Shown here piece by piece: positions 47,128-56,435 of a stretch of 64,000 nucleotides of DNA. This stretch comes from DASXKD01 sp963762735. GTDB lineage: Bacteria; Actinomycetota; Actinomycetes; Streptosporangiales; Streptosporangiaceae. Positions within the stretch are counted from its first letter, which is position 1. The number at the start of each line of letters is the position of its first letter. The stretch lies in the NCBI GenBank assembly GCA_963762735.1, contig CAVXMG010000051.1, positions 25,605 to 89,604 on the forward strand, written 5' to 3'. The position numbers were made by a program, and so were the translations under genes. The notes beneath the pieces are model-generated. The model was not told where the DNA came from. It ran no database searches and saw only the letters and a program-made list of their open reading frames with translations.

Positions 47128-48411
47128 CTACCAGGCGATCTTGATACCCTCGATGGCACCGTGGGGGATCGGCGTGAACTTGTTCCCGGCAAGGACGCCC
47201 AGGGTGTTCCGCGTGTACGCCGTATGGGTCCTTCGCGCCCCGGGGGTCACTGACGACGAGGGCACTGCCGTCCGGGCTGGCCCAGAGGACTTCCTGCCAG
47301 CCGACGGACGAGCTGAACCGGTCCTCGTGGAAGACGGGCTTGCCGGTGCTGGCGGAGTACTCGGTGATCTGGCTGTATCCGCGGCCGGGCGCGCCGTTGG
47401 TAGAAGGAGGTCGCAGTGACGATCCTGGTGCCGTCCGGGGTGAGGAACGAGTTGCCGGTCGCGTAGGGTGCCGTGTCCGGACCGATACGGGTACGCCAGG
47501 ATGACCTTGGCCGTGGCGAGCGAGGTGCCGGGAGCCGTGGTGTCCAGCATGCGGACGTGCATGGTCTCGTTGAAGCGGTCGCCCCACTGCTGGAACTCCA
47601 GGTAGCGGCCGTCCGCGGACCAGGAGAAAGTCTGACCGATGGGCTTCCAGTTACCGATCCCGCCACTGCCCGGCCAGGCCCAGGTCCGGGTGGCGCTAGT
47701 GGCCAGCGTGACGATTTGGACGGACTTGTAGTAGTCCAGGGCGAGCCTGGCGCCGTCGGGGGAGACCCCCATCCCGAGGAGATCCTGTGTGCGGACCTTG
47801 CCCAGAACGGACAGCCTGCTGAGCTGCGCGGTGCCGGTGCGCGGATCGAACGTCAGCCGGAAGAACACGGTGGGCGTGCTGTTGTCCCGGTTCTGAGCGG
47901 GCACCCCGGCCTGCCCGTGGCCGATGTTCCACCAGCGCTGGGCGGCGAGCACGAACGTGCGGTTGTCCGCGGTGCCGTTCACCCAGGTGAAGACCTTGTA
48001 GGGCCGCGGCGGGCTGACCGTCGCGAGGACGCGCCCGGTGATGGTCGACCGCACCAGCGCGGTCCGGGCATAGATCTGGGCCTGCGGCGGCAGCACGACG
48101 AAGTACGGCGGCACCTCTGCGGAGCGCCGACCGGGGACCGGCGGGGGAACCGTGCCACCGCGCCGCCGCGGCCCGGCCGGTGATCCGGGCGTGGCCGTGG
48201 AACGTGGCAGAGATGGCCAGCGAGCCGGCGACCACTGCGGCCACCGCCGCCGCGGCGGCCAGCGGGGTGAGCCAGGTACCCCACCGGCCGGGGATTCGGG
48301 GCATGCGGGTCCGCCGGGCGCCCCGCAGTCGCAGCGGCGGGACGCGTGCGGGCCGATTTCGTTGCCGGTCTCCCGCAGCGCCAGCCGCACCTTGTCTTCC
48401 ATCGTGTTCAT
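47128..48411 (-). pseudogene. Membrane-anchored propeller-like partner of the sigma factor, multiply frameshifted
   Basis: Downstream partner of the SigE-type factor. A short cytoplasmic start (MNTMEDKVRLALRETGNEIG) is followed, in a second frame, by basic residues and a membrane helix (WGTWLTPLAAAAAVAAVVAG). The first frame resumes at VPPYFVVLPPQAQIYARTAL with propeller-like blades (GMGVSPDGARLALDYYKSVQ, FSWSADGRYLEFQQWGDRFN). Blade sequence then continues in the other frames (NSFLTPDGTRIVTATSFYQR, then VLWASPDGSALVVSDPRGAK) and returns at NTLGVLAGNKFTPIPHGAIE. Five shifts, near 48340, 48170, 47483, 47400 and 47222, are needed. If intact it would be about 400 residues. The ATG overlaps the sigma stop. 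Confidence 0.72.
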
Positions 48412-49016
48412 GACTGCTCCTGAAGCATGCGGCCCAAGGACGCGAGCGCCCGGTGCGTGGCCGATCTGACGCTGCTGGGACTGATCCCCATGGTGGTGGC
48501 GGTCTCCTCGGCGGACAGGTCGAGATAGAAGCGCAGTACCAGCGCCTCACGCTGCCGTGGCGGGAGCCGCCGCACCGCCCGCATGATCTCGTCCCTTTCC
48601 TCCCTGGTGAGCACCGCGGATTCCGCCGAGCGCACCGGTTCTGGGAGGCCGGTCAGGTCCCGCGGCGCGTGCGATGTGGTCCTGCGGCGCAGCACCGAGC
48701 GGCAGTGGTTGAGCACGGCGGACCGCACGTAGTGCACCGCGCTCCCCTGGTCGGACAGGTGGGACCACCGCCGGTACAGCCCGCAGAACGCCTCCTGCAC
48801 GACGTCCTCGGCGCTCTGCCGGTCACCGAGCATGATGTGGGCCAGCCGGATCATCCCGAGGGCGTGCGCCTCGTACAGCGCGGTCACCGCTCCCTCGGCG
48901 GTGCTGACTTCAGGCCCGGCGGCCGCGGGGGCACCGGCGGTATCCACGGCGGCCAGTCCGTGCGGATTGGGGTTCATGTCCTTAGAGACGCGCGCCGCCG
49001 CGTTCCGCTGCTTCAC
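48408..49016 (-). CDS. SigE-family (ECF-type) RNA polymerase sigma factor
   Basis: A 202-residue alternative sigma factor. Region 2 is MIRLAHIMLGDRQSAEDVVQ, then EAFCGLYRRWSHL; region 4 is VRRLPPRQREALVLRFYLDL, then SAEETATTMGISPSSVRSAT. No C-terminal extension. The start is uncertain (this GTG or ATG 48977). It begins nine bases after the stop of the secreted protein gene and overlaps the propeller gene by ATGA, so three genes form one operon. Sequence differs clearly from the other SigE-type factor at 22 kb. Confidence 0.88.
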   Translation of the reverse strand: MKQRNAAARVSKDMNPNPHGLAAVDTAGAPAAAGPEVSTAEGAVTALYEAHALGMIRLAHIMLGDRQSAEDVVQEAFCGLYRRWSHLSDQGSAVHYVRSAVLNHCRSVLRRRTTSHAPRDLTGLPEPVRSAESAVLTREERDEIMRAVRRLPPRQREALVLRFYLDLSAEETATTMGISPSSVRSATHRALASLGRMLQEQS

Positions 49017-49025
49017 CTGGAGAAA

Positions 49026-50909
49026 TCATCGGCCGGTCCGGTATGCGCTGGTGATCGTCTCAGCGACGGTACCTCCGGCCGCGTCGGCGGCGCTGGTCCG
49101 CAGCGTGACCAGTGCGCCCGGCGGAGCGGTGAACACCGCGGCGTAGCTGCCGTCGTGACCGCTGACCCGGGGCTGGTGCCAGGTCCTGCCGCCGTCGAAG
49201 GACACCGACACCGACGCCCGGGTGACGGGGGCGGCGCGCACCGCCTGCAGGTGCCCGGCCAGCACGTGCAGCACCTGGCGCCCGGCCGGTGCCGTGCCGT
49301 CCAGCCGCAGCCCTGCCACGCCGTACCTCAGCGTCATCATCGGCTCGATGGCACAGTCCCGGCCCCGGGTCAGCGGCGCGCATGACCAGCCGGGCGGCAG
49401 GGTCGCCGTCTTCACTGGCACGCTGGCCCAGGTCCAGACCGTCCTGGTCGCGGTGGACAGTGGGAAGAGCTTGCTGGTCCTGGTCAGGTCCAGCGAGAAG
49501 CGGATCGTCGCGGGTTTCGGGGCCAGCGCGGCCGTGGTGTAGAACTCCCCGTACGGGCTGGCCTGGGTCACCGCGTTGCCGCCCGCGATCTTCGTGCCGT
49601 CCTGCTCGATCCGGTAGGTCCCGGTCACTCCGCTGCCGAGCAGCCCGCCGATCTCGTGCCCGGCCTGGTTGTCCCCGAACGGGTCGACCTCCAGGCTCAG
49701 CGTGTTCCCGGCCCGGACCGCCGAGGGCTGGGTCGTATTGAACATGTTCGGCTCCGTTTCCAGCAGCACGTTCGCCGTGGGGTGCAGCGGGTAGGCGCTC
49801 CAGTTCTCGGTCAGCCGCTCACCCGGGCGGAGCAGGCGCAGGCCGCCCGGCTGCCACGGCGCGCTGCCGGGCTCGTACTGCCCGAACCATTCCATCCGGG
49901 CCGTGCCCGTGCCGCCGGCGTACTCGGTCAGCCGCCCGGGCAACTTCAGCGACGGGCCGGCCGGTTCGATGAAGCCGAACCACGCCCGGCCCAGGTTCGG
50001 GTTGGTGGCCGGGAAGCTGCCGTTGAACGCGAACCCGCCCGCCGCCGGGGTGGCCTGGTAGAACCGCTCGTGCACGGTGGCCAGGTCCGCGGCGCGCACC
50101 AGGTAGCGCTGCGCCGGGATGATCCCCGGCGGGTCGGTGTAGCTCAGGGTGTACTCGTAAGGCACGGCCCGGCCCGGCGGCGATTCCAGGTGCTGGTTCA
50201 CCGCCATCCGCAGCGTGCCCACCGTCGGCCGGGTACTGGCCGGGCTGAGCCATACCGGGGTACCGGGGAAGTAAAGCTCCAGCACGATCGGCGGCCCCGA
50301 CCTGCCGGTGCGCAGCAGCCAGGCGTCGGTGTCCAGGGCCGTCGCGGGCCGTGGCGTCGCCATCGTGACCTTGCTGTCCGCCGCGCGGCCGCGGATCGTC
50401 AGCGTCCGGTTCCCGGTGACGCCGAACTGCGGCAGGATCACGAAATGTGATCCGGGCGTATGGCCAGAACCGCCGAACTCGGCGATCGCGAAGTAGTGGC
50501 CGGACGGAACGCTGTACTTCACCACGCCGTCGTCGAAGACACCAGAGCCTGCCTGCGGGTCGATCAGCGTCGTGTCATCCACGTCGAACAACTGCACCAG
50601 GTCCCCGGTGTCCGGCGTCCCCGCCAGGCTGAAGCCCTTGATCGTCAGCGTGTGCATGTGGAACTCAGGCCGCGCCGTGCCCCGGCCCACTGGACCGGCC
50701 ATCCTGATCACCATCCCCGCGGCACGGGGCCTGGCCGGCCGGAACGCTGCCGGGCCGAGCCGCGGAACGGAGCGGGACCAGGCTGGAACGGGCCGGGCCG
50801 GAGCGGGGCGGGGCTGGCTGGCCGGCAGCGTCAGGCCGGCCGCCATGAGCGCGGCCAGCGCGGCGAACGTCCGCGTCGGTGCGGCCGAGCCCAGCGCACG
50901 TCGATCCAT
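49026..50909 (-). CDS. Secreted protein of unknown function, cotranscribed with a sigma factor
   Basis: A 627-residue exported protein. The ATG follows AAGGAGAG at ideal spacing; the N-terminus has a signal segment (TRTFAALAALMAAGLTLPAS), then a Pro/Arg-rich stretch. The body holds beta-rich domains. LTIKGFSLAGTPDTGDLVQL, FDVDDTTLIDPQ and VPSGHYFAIAEFG resemble the extracellular carboxypeptidase-regulatory-like segments attached to actinomycete subtilases, but there is no protease triad. The C-terminal part (VSVSFDGGRTWHQPRVSG, TLRTSAADAAGGTV) looks like an adhesion or sialidase-type beta domain. It heads the sigma operon and might be the sensed or sensing surface component; that is inference. 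Confidence 0.75.
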   Translation of the reverse strand: MDRRALGSAAPTRTFAALAALMAAGLTLPASQPRPAPARPVPAWSRSVPRLGPAAFRPARPRAAGMVIRMAGPVGRGTARPEFHMHTLTIKGFSLAGTPDTGDLVQLFDVDDTTLIDPQAGSGVFDDGVVKYSVPSGHYFAIAEFGGSGHTPGSHFVILPQFGVTGNRTLTIRGRAADSKVTMATPRPATALDTDAWLLRTGRSGPPIVLELYFPGTPVWLSPASTRPTVGTLRMAVNQHLESPPGRAVPYEYTLSYTDPPGIIPAQRYLVRAADLATVHERFYQATPAAGGFAFNGSFPATNPNLGRAWFGFIEPAGPSLKLPGRLTEYAGGTGTARMEWFGQYEPGSAPWQPGGLRLLRPGERLTENWSAYPLHPTANVLLETEPNMFNTTQPSAVRAGNTLSLEVDPFGDNQAGHEIGGLLGSGVTGTYRIEQDGTKIAGGNAVTQASPYGEFYTTAALAPKPATIRFSLDLTRTSKLFPLSTATRTVWTWASVPVKTATLPPGWSCAPLTRGRDCAIEPMMTLRYGVAGLRLDGTAPAGRQVLHVLAGHLQAVRAAPVTRASVSVSFDGGRTWHQPRVSGHDGSYAAVFTAPPGALVTLRTSAADAAGGTVAETITSAYRTGR

Positions 50910-51132
50910 TTGAGCTCTCCTTGCGTTGGATTGGGGCACATTCGGCTTCAGGCACGTTCCAGAGACGTTCGGGCCGGCCATTCGCTGCCTCCGCCCGGGC
51001 AGCGCGCATGAAGTGCGCAACTCTCGGTAGAGTCCTGACAACAGGGCCGTGAGGCCGTATGCAGATGGCCGCCCCGGTAGCTACTCCCTCTTAACGCGGC
51101 GGGCGGCGGCGCGGGCACAAGGAGAGCGTGCA

Positions 51133-53820
51133 GTGGCGAAGCTCGTCTACGCATTCAGCGAAGGCAACAAGGACCTGAAGGACCTGCTGGGCGGCAAGGG
51201 CGCGAACCTTGCCGAGATGACCAACATCGGCCTGCCCGTGCCGCCTGGCTTCACTATCACCACCGAGGCTTGCCGTTACTACCTGGAACATGGCGGCGTC
51301 CCCGAGGGGCTTGCCGCGGAGGTCGGCGAGCATCTGCGGCGGATGGAGCAGGCCATGGGCCGGGAGCTCGGCGACCCGGCCGACCCGCTGCTGGTCAGCG
51401 TCAGGTCCGGGGCCAAGTTCTCCATGCCAGGGATGATGGACACCGTCCTGAACATCGGCATCACCGACGAGTCCGTGCACGGGCTCGCCAAGCAGTCGGG
51501 GAACGAGCGGTTCGCCTGGGACGCCTACCGGCGGCTGATCCAGATGTTCGGCAAGACCGTGCTCGGCATCGACGGGGACGCGTTCGAGGACGCGATCGAC
51601 GAGGCCAAGCAGGCCAAGGGCACCACCAACGACCTTGATCTGGACGCCGGGGACCTGAACCAGCTCACTGAACGTTTCAAGGAGATCGTCCGCTCGCACA
51701 CCGGGCGCGACTTCCCCCAGGAGCCGCACGAGCAGATGAACCTGGCCATCGATGCCGTGTTCGACTCGTGGAACTCCGACCGCGCCGTGCTCTACCGGCG
51801 GCAGGAGCGGATCCCCGCCGACCTGGGCACCGCGGTCAACGTGGTGGCGATGGTGTTCGGCAACCTCGGCGCCGACTCGGGCACCGGGGTCGCGTTCACC
51901 CGCGACCCGGGCACCGGGCAGCAGGGCATCTACGGCGACTACCTGCAGAACGCCCAGGGCGAGGACGTCGTGGCCGGGATCAGGAACACCGTCCCGCTCC
52001 AGGATCTGGAAAAGATCGACCCCGCGTCGTACCGGCAGCTCCTGGAGATCATGGAGACGCTGGAGAACCACTACAGGGACCTGTGCGACATCGAGTTCAC
52101 CATCGAGCGGGGCAAGCTGTGGATGCTGCAGACCCGGGTCGGTAAGCGCACCGCCGCGGCCGCGTTCCGGATCGCGACCCAGTTCGTGGACCAGGGCCTG
52201 ATCGACATGGACGAGGCGGTCACCCGGGTCACCGGGGACCAGCTTGCGCAGCTCATGTTCCCCCGGTTCGACCTGTCCGGTAAGCCCAAGAAGATGACCA
52301 CCGGGGTCAGCGCGTCCCCCGGCGCCGCGGTCGGCAAGGCCGTGTTCGACTCCGCCCGCGCCGTGGAGCAGGCCGAGGCCGGCGAGGACGTCATCCTGGT
52401 GCGGCGCGAGACCAACCCGGACGACCTGCACGGCATGATCGCCGCCCGTGGCATCCTCACCAGCCGGGGCGGCAAGACCAGCCACGCCGCGGTCGTCGCC
52501 AGGGGAATGGGCAAGACCTGCGTCTGCGGTGCCGAAGAGCTGGAGATGAACCTGGCATCCCGCCAGTTCACCGCGCCGGGCGGGGTCACCGTCCGCGAGG
52601 GCGACGTGATCTCCATCGACGGCTCAAGCGGCACCGTGTACGCCGGCGAGGTGCCCGTCATGGCCTCCCCGGTGGTCGAGTTCTTCGAGGGCAGCCTGGA
52701 CGCGGAGGCCGACGATCTCGTCGCGGCCGTGGCCCGGATCATGGACCACGCCGACGCAACCAGGCGGCTCGGCGTGTACGCGAACGCCGACACCGGCGAG
52801 GACTGCGCCAGGGCCCGCCGGTTCGGCGCCGGCGGGGTGGGCCTGGTCCGCACCGAGCACATGTTCCTCGGTGAGCGCCGCCAGCTCGTGGAGCGGCTGA
52901 TCCTGGCCGAGGACGCCGAAGGCAGGCAGGCCGCGCTGGACGCGCTTGAGCCGCTGCAGCGCGGCGACTTCGTGGAGATCCTCAAGGCCATGGACGGGCT
53001 GCCGGTCACCATCCGGCTGATCGACCCGCCGCTGCACGAGTTCCTGCCCGACCTCACCGAGATCTCGGTGAAGGTCGCCCTGGCCGGGGACGAGGCCACC
53101 GAGAAGGACCGCAAGCTGCTGGAGGCCGTGCGCCGCCTGCACGAGCAGAACCCGATGCTGGGGCTGCGCGGGGTCCGGCTCGGCCTGGTCATCCCCGGGC
53201 TGTTCGCCATGCAGGAGCGGGCCATCGCCCAAGCCGCCGCGGAATTGAAGAAGGCGGGCGCGGACCCGCGACCGGAGATCATGATCCCGCTGACCGCCTC
53301 GGTGCAGGAGATGGAGATCACCCGCGAGGAGGCCGCCAAGGTGCTGGAGTCGGTCGAGAAGGAGACCGGCGTCTTCGTGCACACCCTGATCGGCACCATG
53401 ATCGAAGTGCCCCGGGCCACGATGATCGCCGGCGAGATCGCGCGCAGCGCCGAGTTCTTCTCCTTCGGCACCAACGACCTCACCCAGATGGGCTGGGGCT
53501 TCTCCCGTGACGACGTGGAGGGCGCGTTCTTCAGCCGCTACATCGAGCTGGGCATCTTCGGGGTGTCCCCGTTCGAGACCATCGACACCGAGGGCGTCGG
53601 CCGCATGATCCGCATCGCATCCGAGGAAGGCCGGGCGGCCCGCCCGGACCTGGAACTCGGGGTGTGCGGCGAGCACGGCGGTGACCCGGAGTCCGTCCAC
53701 TTCTTCCACGAGGTCGGCCTCAACTACGTGTCCTGCTCGCCCTTCAGGGTGCCGGTCGCGCGGCTGGAAGCCGGCCGGGCGGCGCTCCTGGAGACCGCTG
53801 GGGGCAGCGACACGCGGTGA
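51133..53820 (+). CDS. ppdK: Pyruvate, phosphate dikinase
   Basis: PpdK interconverts pyruvate, ATP and Pi with PEP, AMP and PPi. The 895 residues include the N-terminal nucleotide-binding domain (YAFSEGNKDLKDLLGGKGAN, VRSGAKFSMPGMMDTVLNIG), the phosphohistidine domain (SRGGKTSHAAVVARGMGKTC, catalytic His451) and the PEP-binding barrel (GVGLVRTEHMFLGERR, FFSFGTNDLTQMGWGFSRDD). GTG was chosen because AAGGAG lies eight bases upstream and relatives start here. Its stop overlaps the dgt start (GTGA). Confidence 0.96.
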   Translation: MAKLVYAFSEGNKDLKDLLGGKGANLAEMTNIGLPVPPGFTITTEACRYYLEHGGVPEGLAAEVGEHLRRMEQAMGRELGDPADPLLVSVRSGAKFSMPGMMDTVLNIGITDESVHGLAKQSGNERFAWDAYRRLIQMFGKTVLGIDGDAFEDAIDEAKQAKGTTNDLDLDAGDLNQLTERFKEIVRSHTGRDFPQEPHEQMNLAIDAVFDSWNSDRAVLYRRQERIPADLGTAVNVVAMVFGNLGADSGTGVAFTRDPGTGQQGIYGDYLQNAQGEDVVAGIRNTVPLQDLEKIDPASYRQLLEIMETLENHYRDLCDIEFTIERGKLWMLQTRVGKRTAAAAFRIATQFVDQGLIDMDEAVTRVTGDQLAQLMFPRFDLSGKPKKMTTGVSASPGAAVGKAVFDSARAVEQAEAGEDVILVRRETNPDDLHGMIAARGILTSRGGKTSHAAVVARGMGKTCVCGAEELEMNLASRQFTAPGGVTVREGDVISIDGSSGTVYAGEVPVMASPVVEFFEGSLDAEADDLVAAVARIMDHADATRRLGVYANADTGEDCARARRFGAGGVGLVRTEHMFLGERRQLVERLILAEDAEGRQAALDALEPLQRGDFVEILKAMDGLPVTIRLIDPPLHEFLPDLTEISVKVALAGDEATEKDRKLLEAVRRLHEQNPMLGLRGVRLGLVIPGLFAMQERAIAQAAAELKKAGADPRPEIMIPLTASVQEMEITREEAAKVLESVEKETGVFVHTLIGTMIEVPRATMIAGEIARSAEFFSFGTNDLTQMGWGFSRDDVEGAFFSRYIELGIFGVSPFETIDTEGVGRMIRIASEEGRAARPDLELGVCGEHGGDPESVHFFHEVGLNYVSCSPFRVPVARLEAGRAALLETAGGSDTR

Positions 53821-55133
53821 GCCCGGGCACCACGGGTTACGACGCCCACGCCATCGCGCGCTGGGCGGCCGAGCCGGACAAGGACCCGCCGGCGGAACAC
53901 CGCCGCGGGCCCTTCGTCCGCGACCGGGCCCGGGTGCTGCACTCCTCCGCGCTGCGCAGGCTCGCCGCCAAGACGCAGGTGGTCGGGGTCGGCGTGGGTG
54001 ACTTCCCGCGGACCAGGCTCACCCACTCGCTGGAGTGCGCGCAGATCGGGCGGGAGTTCGGGGCCGAACTCGGGTGTGACCCGGACCTGGTGGACGCGGC
54101 CTGCCTGGCCCATGACCTGGGGCACCCGCCGTTCGGGCACAACGGCGAGGTGGCCCTGGCCGGGCTGGCCGCGGGCTGCGGCGGGTTCGAGGGCAACGCG
54201 CAGAGCCTGCGACTGCTCACCCGGCTGGAGGCGAAGGTGGCCGGGGCCGGCCTCAACCTGACCCGGGCGACCCTCGACGCAACGGTCAAGTACCCATGGG
54301 GCGCCCCCGTGCTCCGGGCCGCCACGGGACCACCCGCCAAGTTCGGGTACTACGCCGACGACGGCGTTGCGTATCGCTGGATAAAAGAGCAGGCGCCGGA
54401 CGGGAAACTATGCCTCGAAGCCCAGGTGATGGACTGGGCAGACGACGTCGCGTACTCCGTGCACGATCTGGAGGACGGGCTGCAGGCGGGCCATATCACG
54501 CTGCGCGCGCTGCGCGGGGCGGCCGAGCGGGCGGCGGTTACCGAACTGGCTATCCGGTACAGCCCCCAGGGCACTACCGGGGCTGAGCTGGACGAGGTTT
54601 GGGACGGGCTGCTCAGGCTGCCGTTCTGGCCGAAGTCCTTCGACGGCGGGCCTGCCGCCCTGGCCGCGCTGAAGCACCTGACAAGCGAGCTGATCGGCCG
54701 GTTCTGCGGGAGCGCGCAGGAGGCGACGCTGGCGGCCGCGGCGGGCCGGTTCCCGCTCACCCGGTACGCCGCCGACCTGGTGGTGCCCCGGCGGCAGCGG
54801 CTCGAGTGCGCCCTGCTGAAGGGGGTGACCGCGTATTTCGTGATGAGCCGCAAGGGGGTCGCCGCCCGCCAGGCCGCCGAGCGGGAGCTGATCGCCGAAC
54901 TGGCGGCAGCGGTACGGACCGGCGCGCCGGGCACCCTGGACCCGCTGCTTCGGCCCGGCTACCTCGCGGCGGACTCCGACCACGCGCGGCTGCGGGTGGT
55001 GGTGGACCAAATCGCGTCGCTCACCGATACTTCTGCCATCGCCTGGCATGATCGCCTGTGTCGGCGCCCGGCCGGGGAGCGGGCCGGCGGGTTATCCGCG
55101 GCCGCCTGCGGCCATGTGGAAGGGAACGTCTGA
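53817..55133 (+). CDS. dgt: Deoxyguanosinetriphosphate triphosphohydrolase-like protein
   Basis: An HD-domain phosphohydrolase removing triphosphate from dNTPs. The metal site is formed by H70 (RLTHSLE), H99-D100 (AHDLGHPPFGHNGE) and the aspartate in MDWADDVAYSVHDLED. YYADDGVAYRWIKEQ is a substrate-region block. The 438 residues are standard for the type 2 subfamily. The GTG start overlaps ppdK. dgt upstream of dnaG is a conserved actinobacterial order, here separated from dnaG by three genes. Confidence 0.95.
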   Translation: MSPGTTGYDAHAIARWAAEPDKDPPAEHRRGPFVRDRARVLHSSALRRLAAKTQVVGVGVGDFPRTRLTHSLECAQIGREFGAELGCDPDLVDAACLAHDLGHPPFGHNGEVALAGLAAGCGGFEGNAQSLRLLTRLEAKVAGAGLNLTRATLDATVKYPWGAPVLRAATGPPAKFGYYADDGVAYRWIKEQAPDGKLCLEAQVMDWADDVAYSVHDLEDGLQAGHITLRALRGAAERAAVTELAIRYSPQGTTGAELDEVWDGLLRLPFWPKSFDGGPAALAALKHLTSELIGRFCGSAQEATLAAAAGRFPLTRYAADLVVPRRQRLECALLKGVTAYFVMSRKGVAARQAAERELIAELAAAVRTGAPGTLDPLLRPGYLAADSDHARLRVVVDQIASLTDTSAIAWHDRLCRRPAGERAGGLSAAACGHVEGNV

Positions 55134-56359
55134 TGCCCGCTGAACCTGCGTTCGTGATCGTCGGCGCCAGCATGGCCGGTGCCAAGGCCGCGGAGACCCT
55201 CAGGGAGGAGGGGTTCGGCGGGAGCATCGTGCTGCTGGGGGAGGAGCGGGAGCGGCCCTACGAGCGGCCGCCGCTGTCCAAGGGCTACCTGCTCGGCAAG
55301 GACGACAAATCTTCCATCTACGTCCACGAGGAAGGCTGGTACGCCGAGAACGACGTGGACCTGCGGCTGGGCGTGACCGTGACCAGCCTGGACCTGGGCG
55401 CGCGGCAAGTGGCGCTCGCCGGCGGCGGGACTGTGGGCTACGACCGGCTGCTGCTCGCCACCGGCGCGGCCCCGCGCCGCCTCAGCGCGCCAGGGGCTGA
55501 CCTGGAAGGCGTGGTGTACCTGCGCCGGGTCGGCGACAGCGAGCGCCTCGGCGAGGCGTTGCGTGGCGGCGGCCGGGTGGTGATCGTCGGCGCGGGGTGG
55601 ATCGGGCTTGAGGTGGCCGCCGCGGCGAGGGAGTTCGGCTGCGAGGTGACGGTGGTCGAGCCGGAAGCGGGCGCGCTGCACCGGCACCTGGGCCCCGAAC
55701 TCGGCGGGATGTTCGCCGACCTGCACCGCGAGCACGGCGTGGTGTTCCGGTTCGGGGAGTCGGTGACCGAACTGCGCGGCTCGGGCGGCAAGGTCGCCGG
55801 GGTTGTCTGTTCCTCAGGAGTGGCGCTGGACGCGGAATTGGTGGTCGTCGGGATCGGGGCGGTGCCCGTGACCCGGCTGGCCGCCGACGCCGGTCTTGAC
55901 GTCGCCAACGGGGTGATCGCCGACGCCGGGCTGCGCACCTCGGCGCACGAGGTGTTCGCGGCCGGGGACGTGGCCAACGCCTTCCATCCCCTGTACGGGA
56001 AGCACGTCCGGGTGGAGCACTGGGCCAACGCGCTGAACGGCGGCCCCGCGGCGGCCAGGTCCATGCTGGGGCGCGGGGTCAGCTACGACGTGGTGCCGTA
56101 CTTCTTCAGCGACCAGTACGACCTGGGCATGGAAACGGCCGGGCTCCCCGAACCGGGCTCCTACGACCAGATCGTCTACCGTGGCGACCGCGAGGCCCGC
56201 GAGTTCATCGCGTTCTGGCTGTCCGGCGGGGCCGTGGTTGCCGGGATGAACGTCAACGTCTGGGATGTCAGCGACGACATCCAAGCCCTAATCCGCACCC
56301 GCCGCCCCGTAGACGAGGCCCGCCTAGCCGACCCATCAGTCCCCCTCCCCGCCCTCTGA
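55133..56359 (+). CDS. FAD-dependent ferredoxin reductase (BenD/RhlG-type NAD(P)H oxidoreductase)
   Basis: A 408-residue flavoprotein of the putidaredoxin/rhodocoxin reductase type. FAD binding: FVIVGASMAGAKAAETLREE. NADH binding: VVIVGAGWIGLEVAAAAREF. The second FAD motif is VFAAGDVANAFHPLYGKHVR. PYERPPLSKGYLLG is typical of the family, and a C-terminal reductase domain is present (YFFSDQYDLGMETAG). The ferredoxin and any P450 partner are not in the window. The ATG overlaps the dgt stop (TGATG), forming ppdK-dgt-reductase. Confidence 0.92.
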   Translation: MPAEPAFVIVGASMAGAKAAETLREEGFGGSIVLLGEERERPYERPPLSKGYLLGKDDKSSIYVHEEGWYAENDVDLRLGVTVTSLDLGARQVALAGGGTVGYDRLLLATGAAPRRLSAPGADLEGVVYLRRVGDSERLGEALRGGGRVVIVGAGWIGLEVAAAAREFGCEVTVVEPEAGALHRHLGPELGGMFADLHREHGVVFRFGESVTELRGSGGKVAGVVCSSGVALDAELVVVGIGAVPVTRLAADAGLDVANGVIADAGLRTSAHEVFAAGDVANAFHPLYGKHVRVEHWANALNGGPAAARSMLGRGVSYDVVPYFFSDQYDLGMETAGLPEPGSYDQIVYRGDREAREFIAFWLSGGAVVAGMNVNVWDVSDDIQALIRTRRPVDEARLADPSVPLPAL

Positions 56360-56380
56360 CCCCCGCCCGCTCTCTGGGTT

Positions 56381-56435
56381 CCTTGATCACGGGTAGTTTT
56401 GGGCGTTATTCGCCAAAAAGTGCCCGTGATCAAGG
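56381..56435. repeat. TGATCA-containing palindrome between convergent genes
   Basis: Arms CCTTGATCACGGG and CCCGTGATCAAGG are perfect, and an inner TTTTGGGCG/CGCCAAAA stem extends the hairpin with a five-base loop. It lies 22 bases after the reductase stop, and the stop codon of the convergent AbiEi-like gene is inside the right arm. Layout and motif parallel the palindrome at the dapF end. It probably serves as a bidirectional terminator. Confidence 0.82.
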
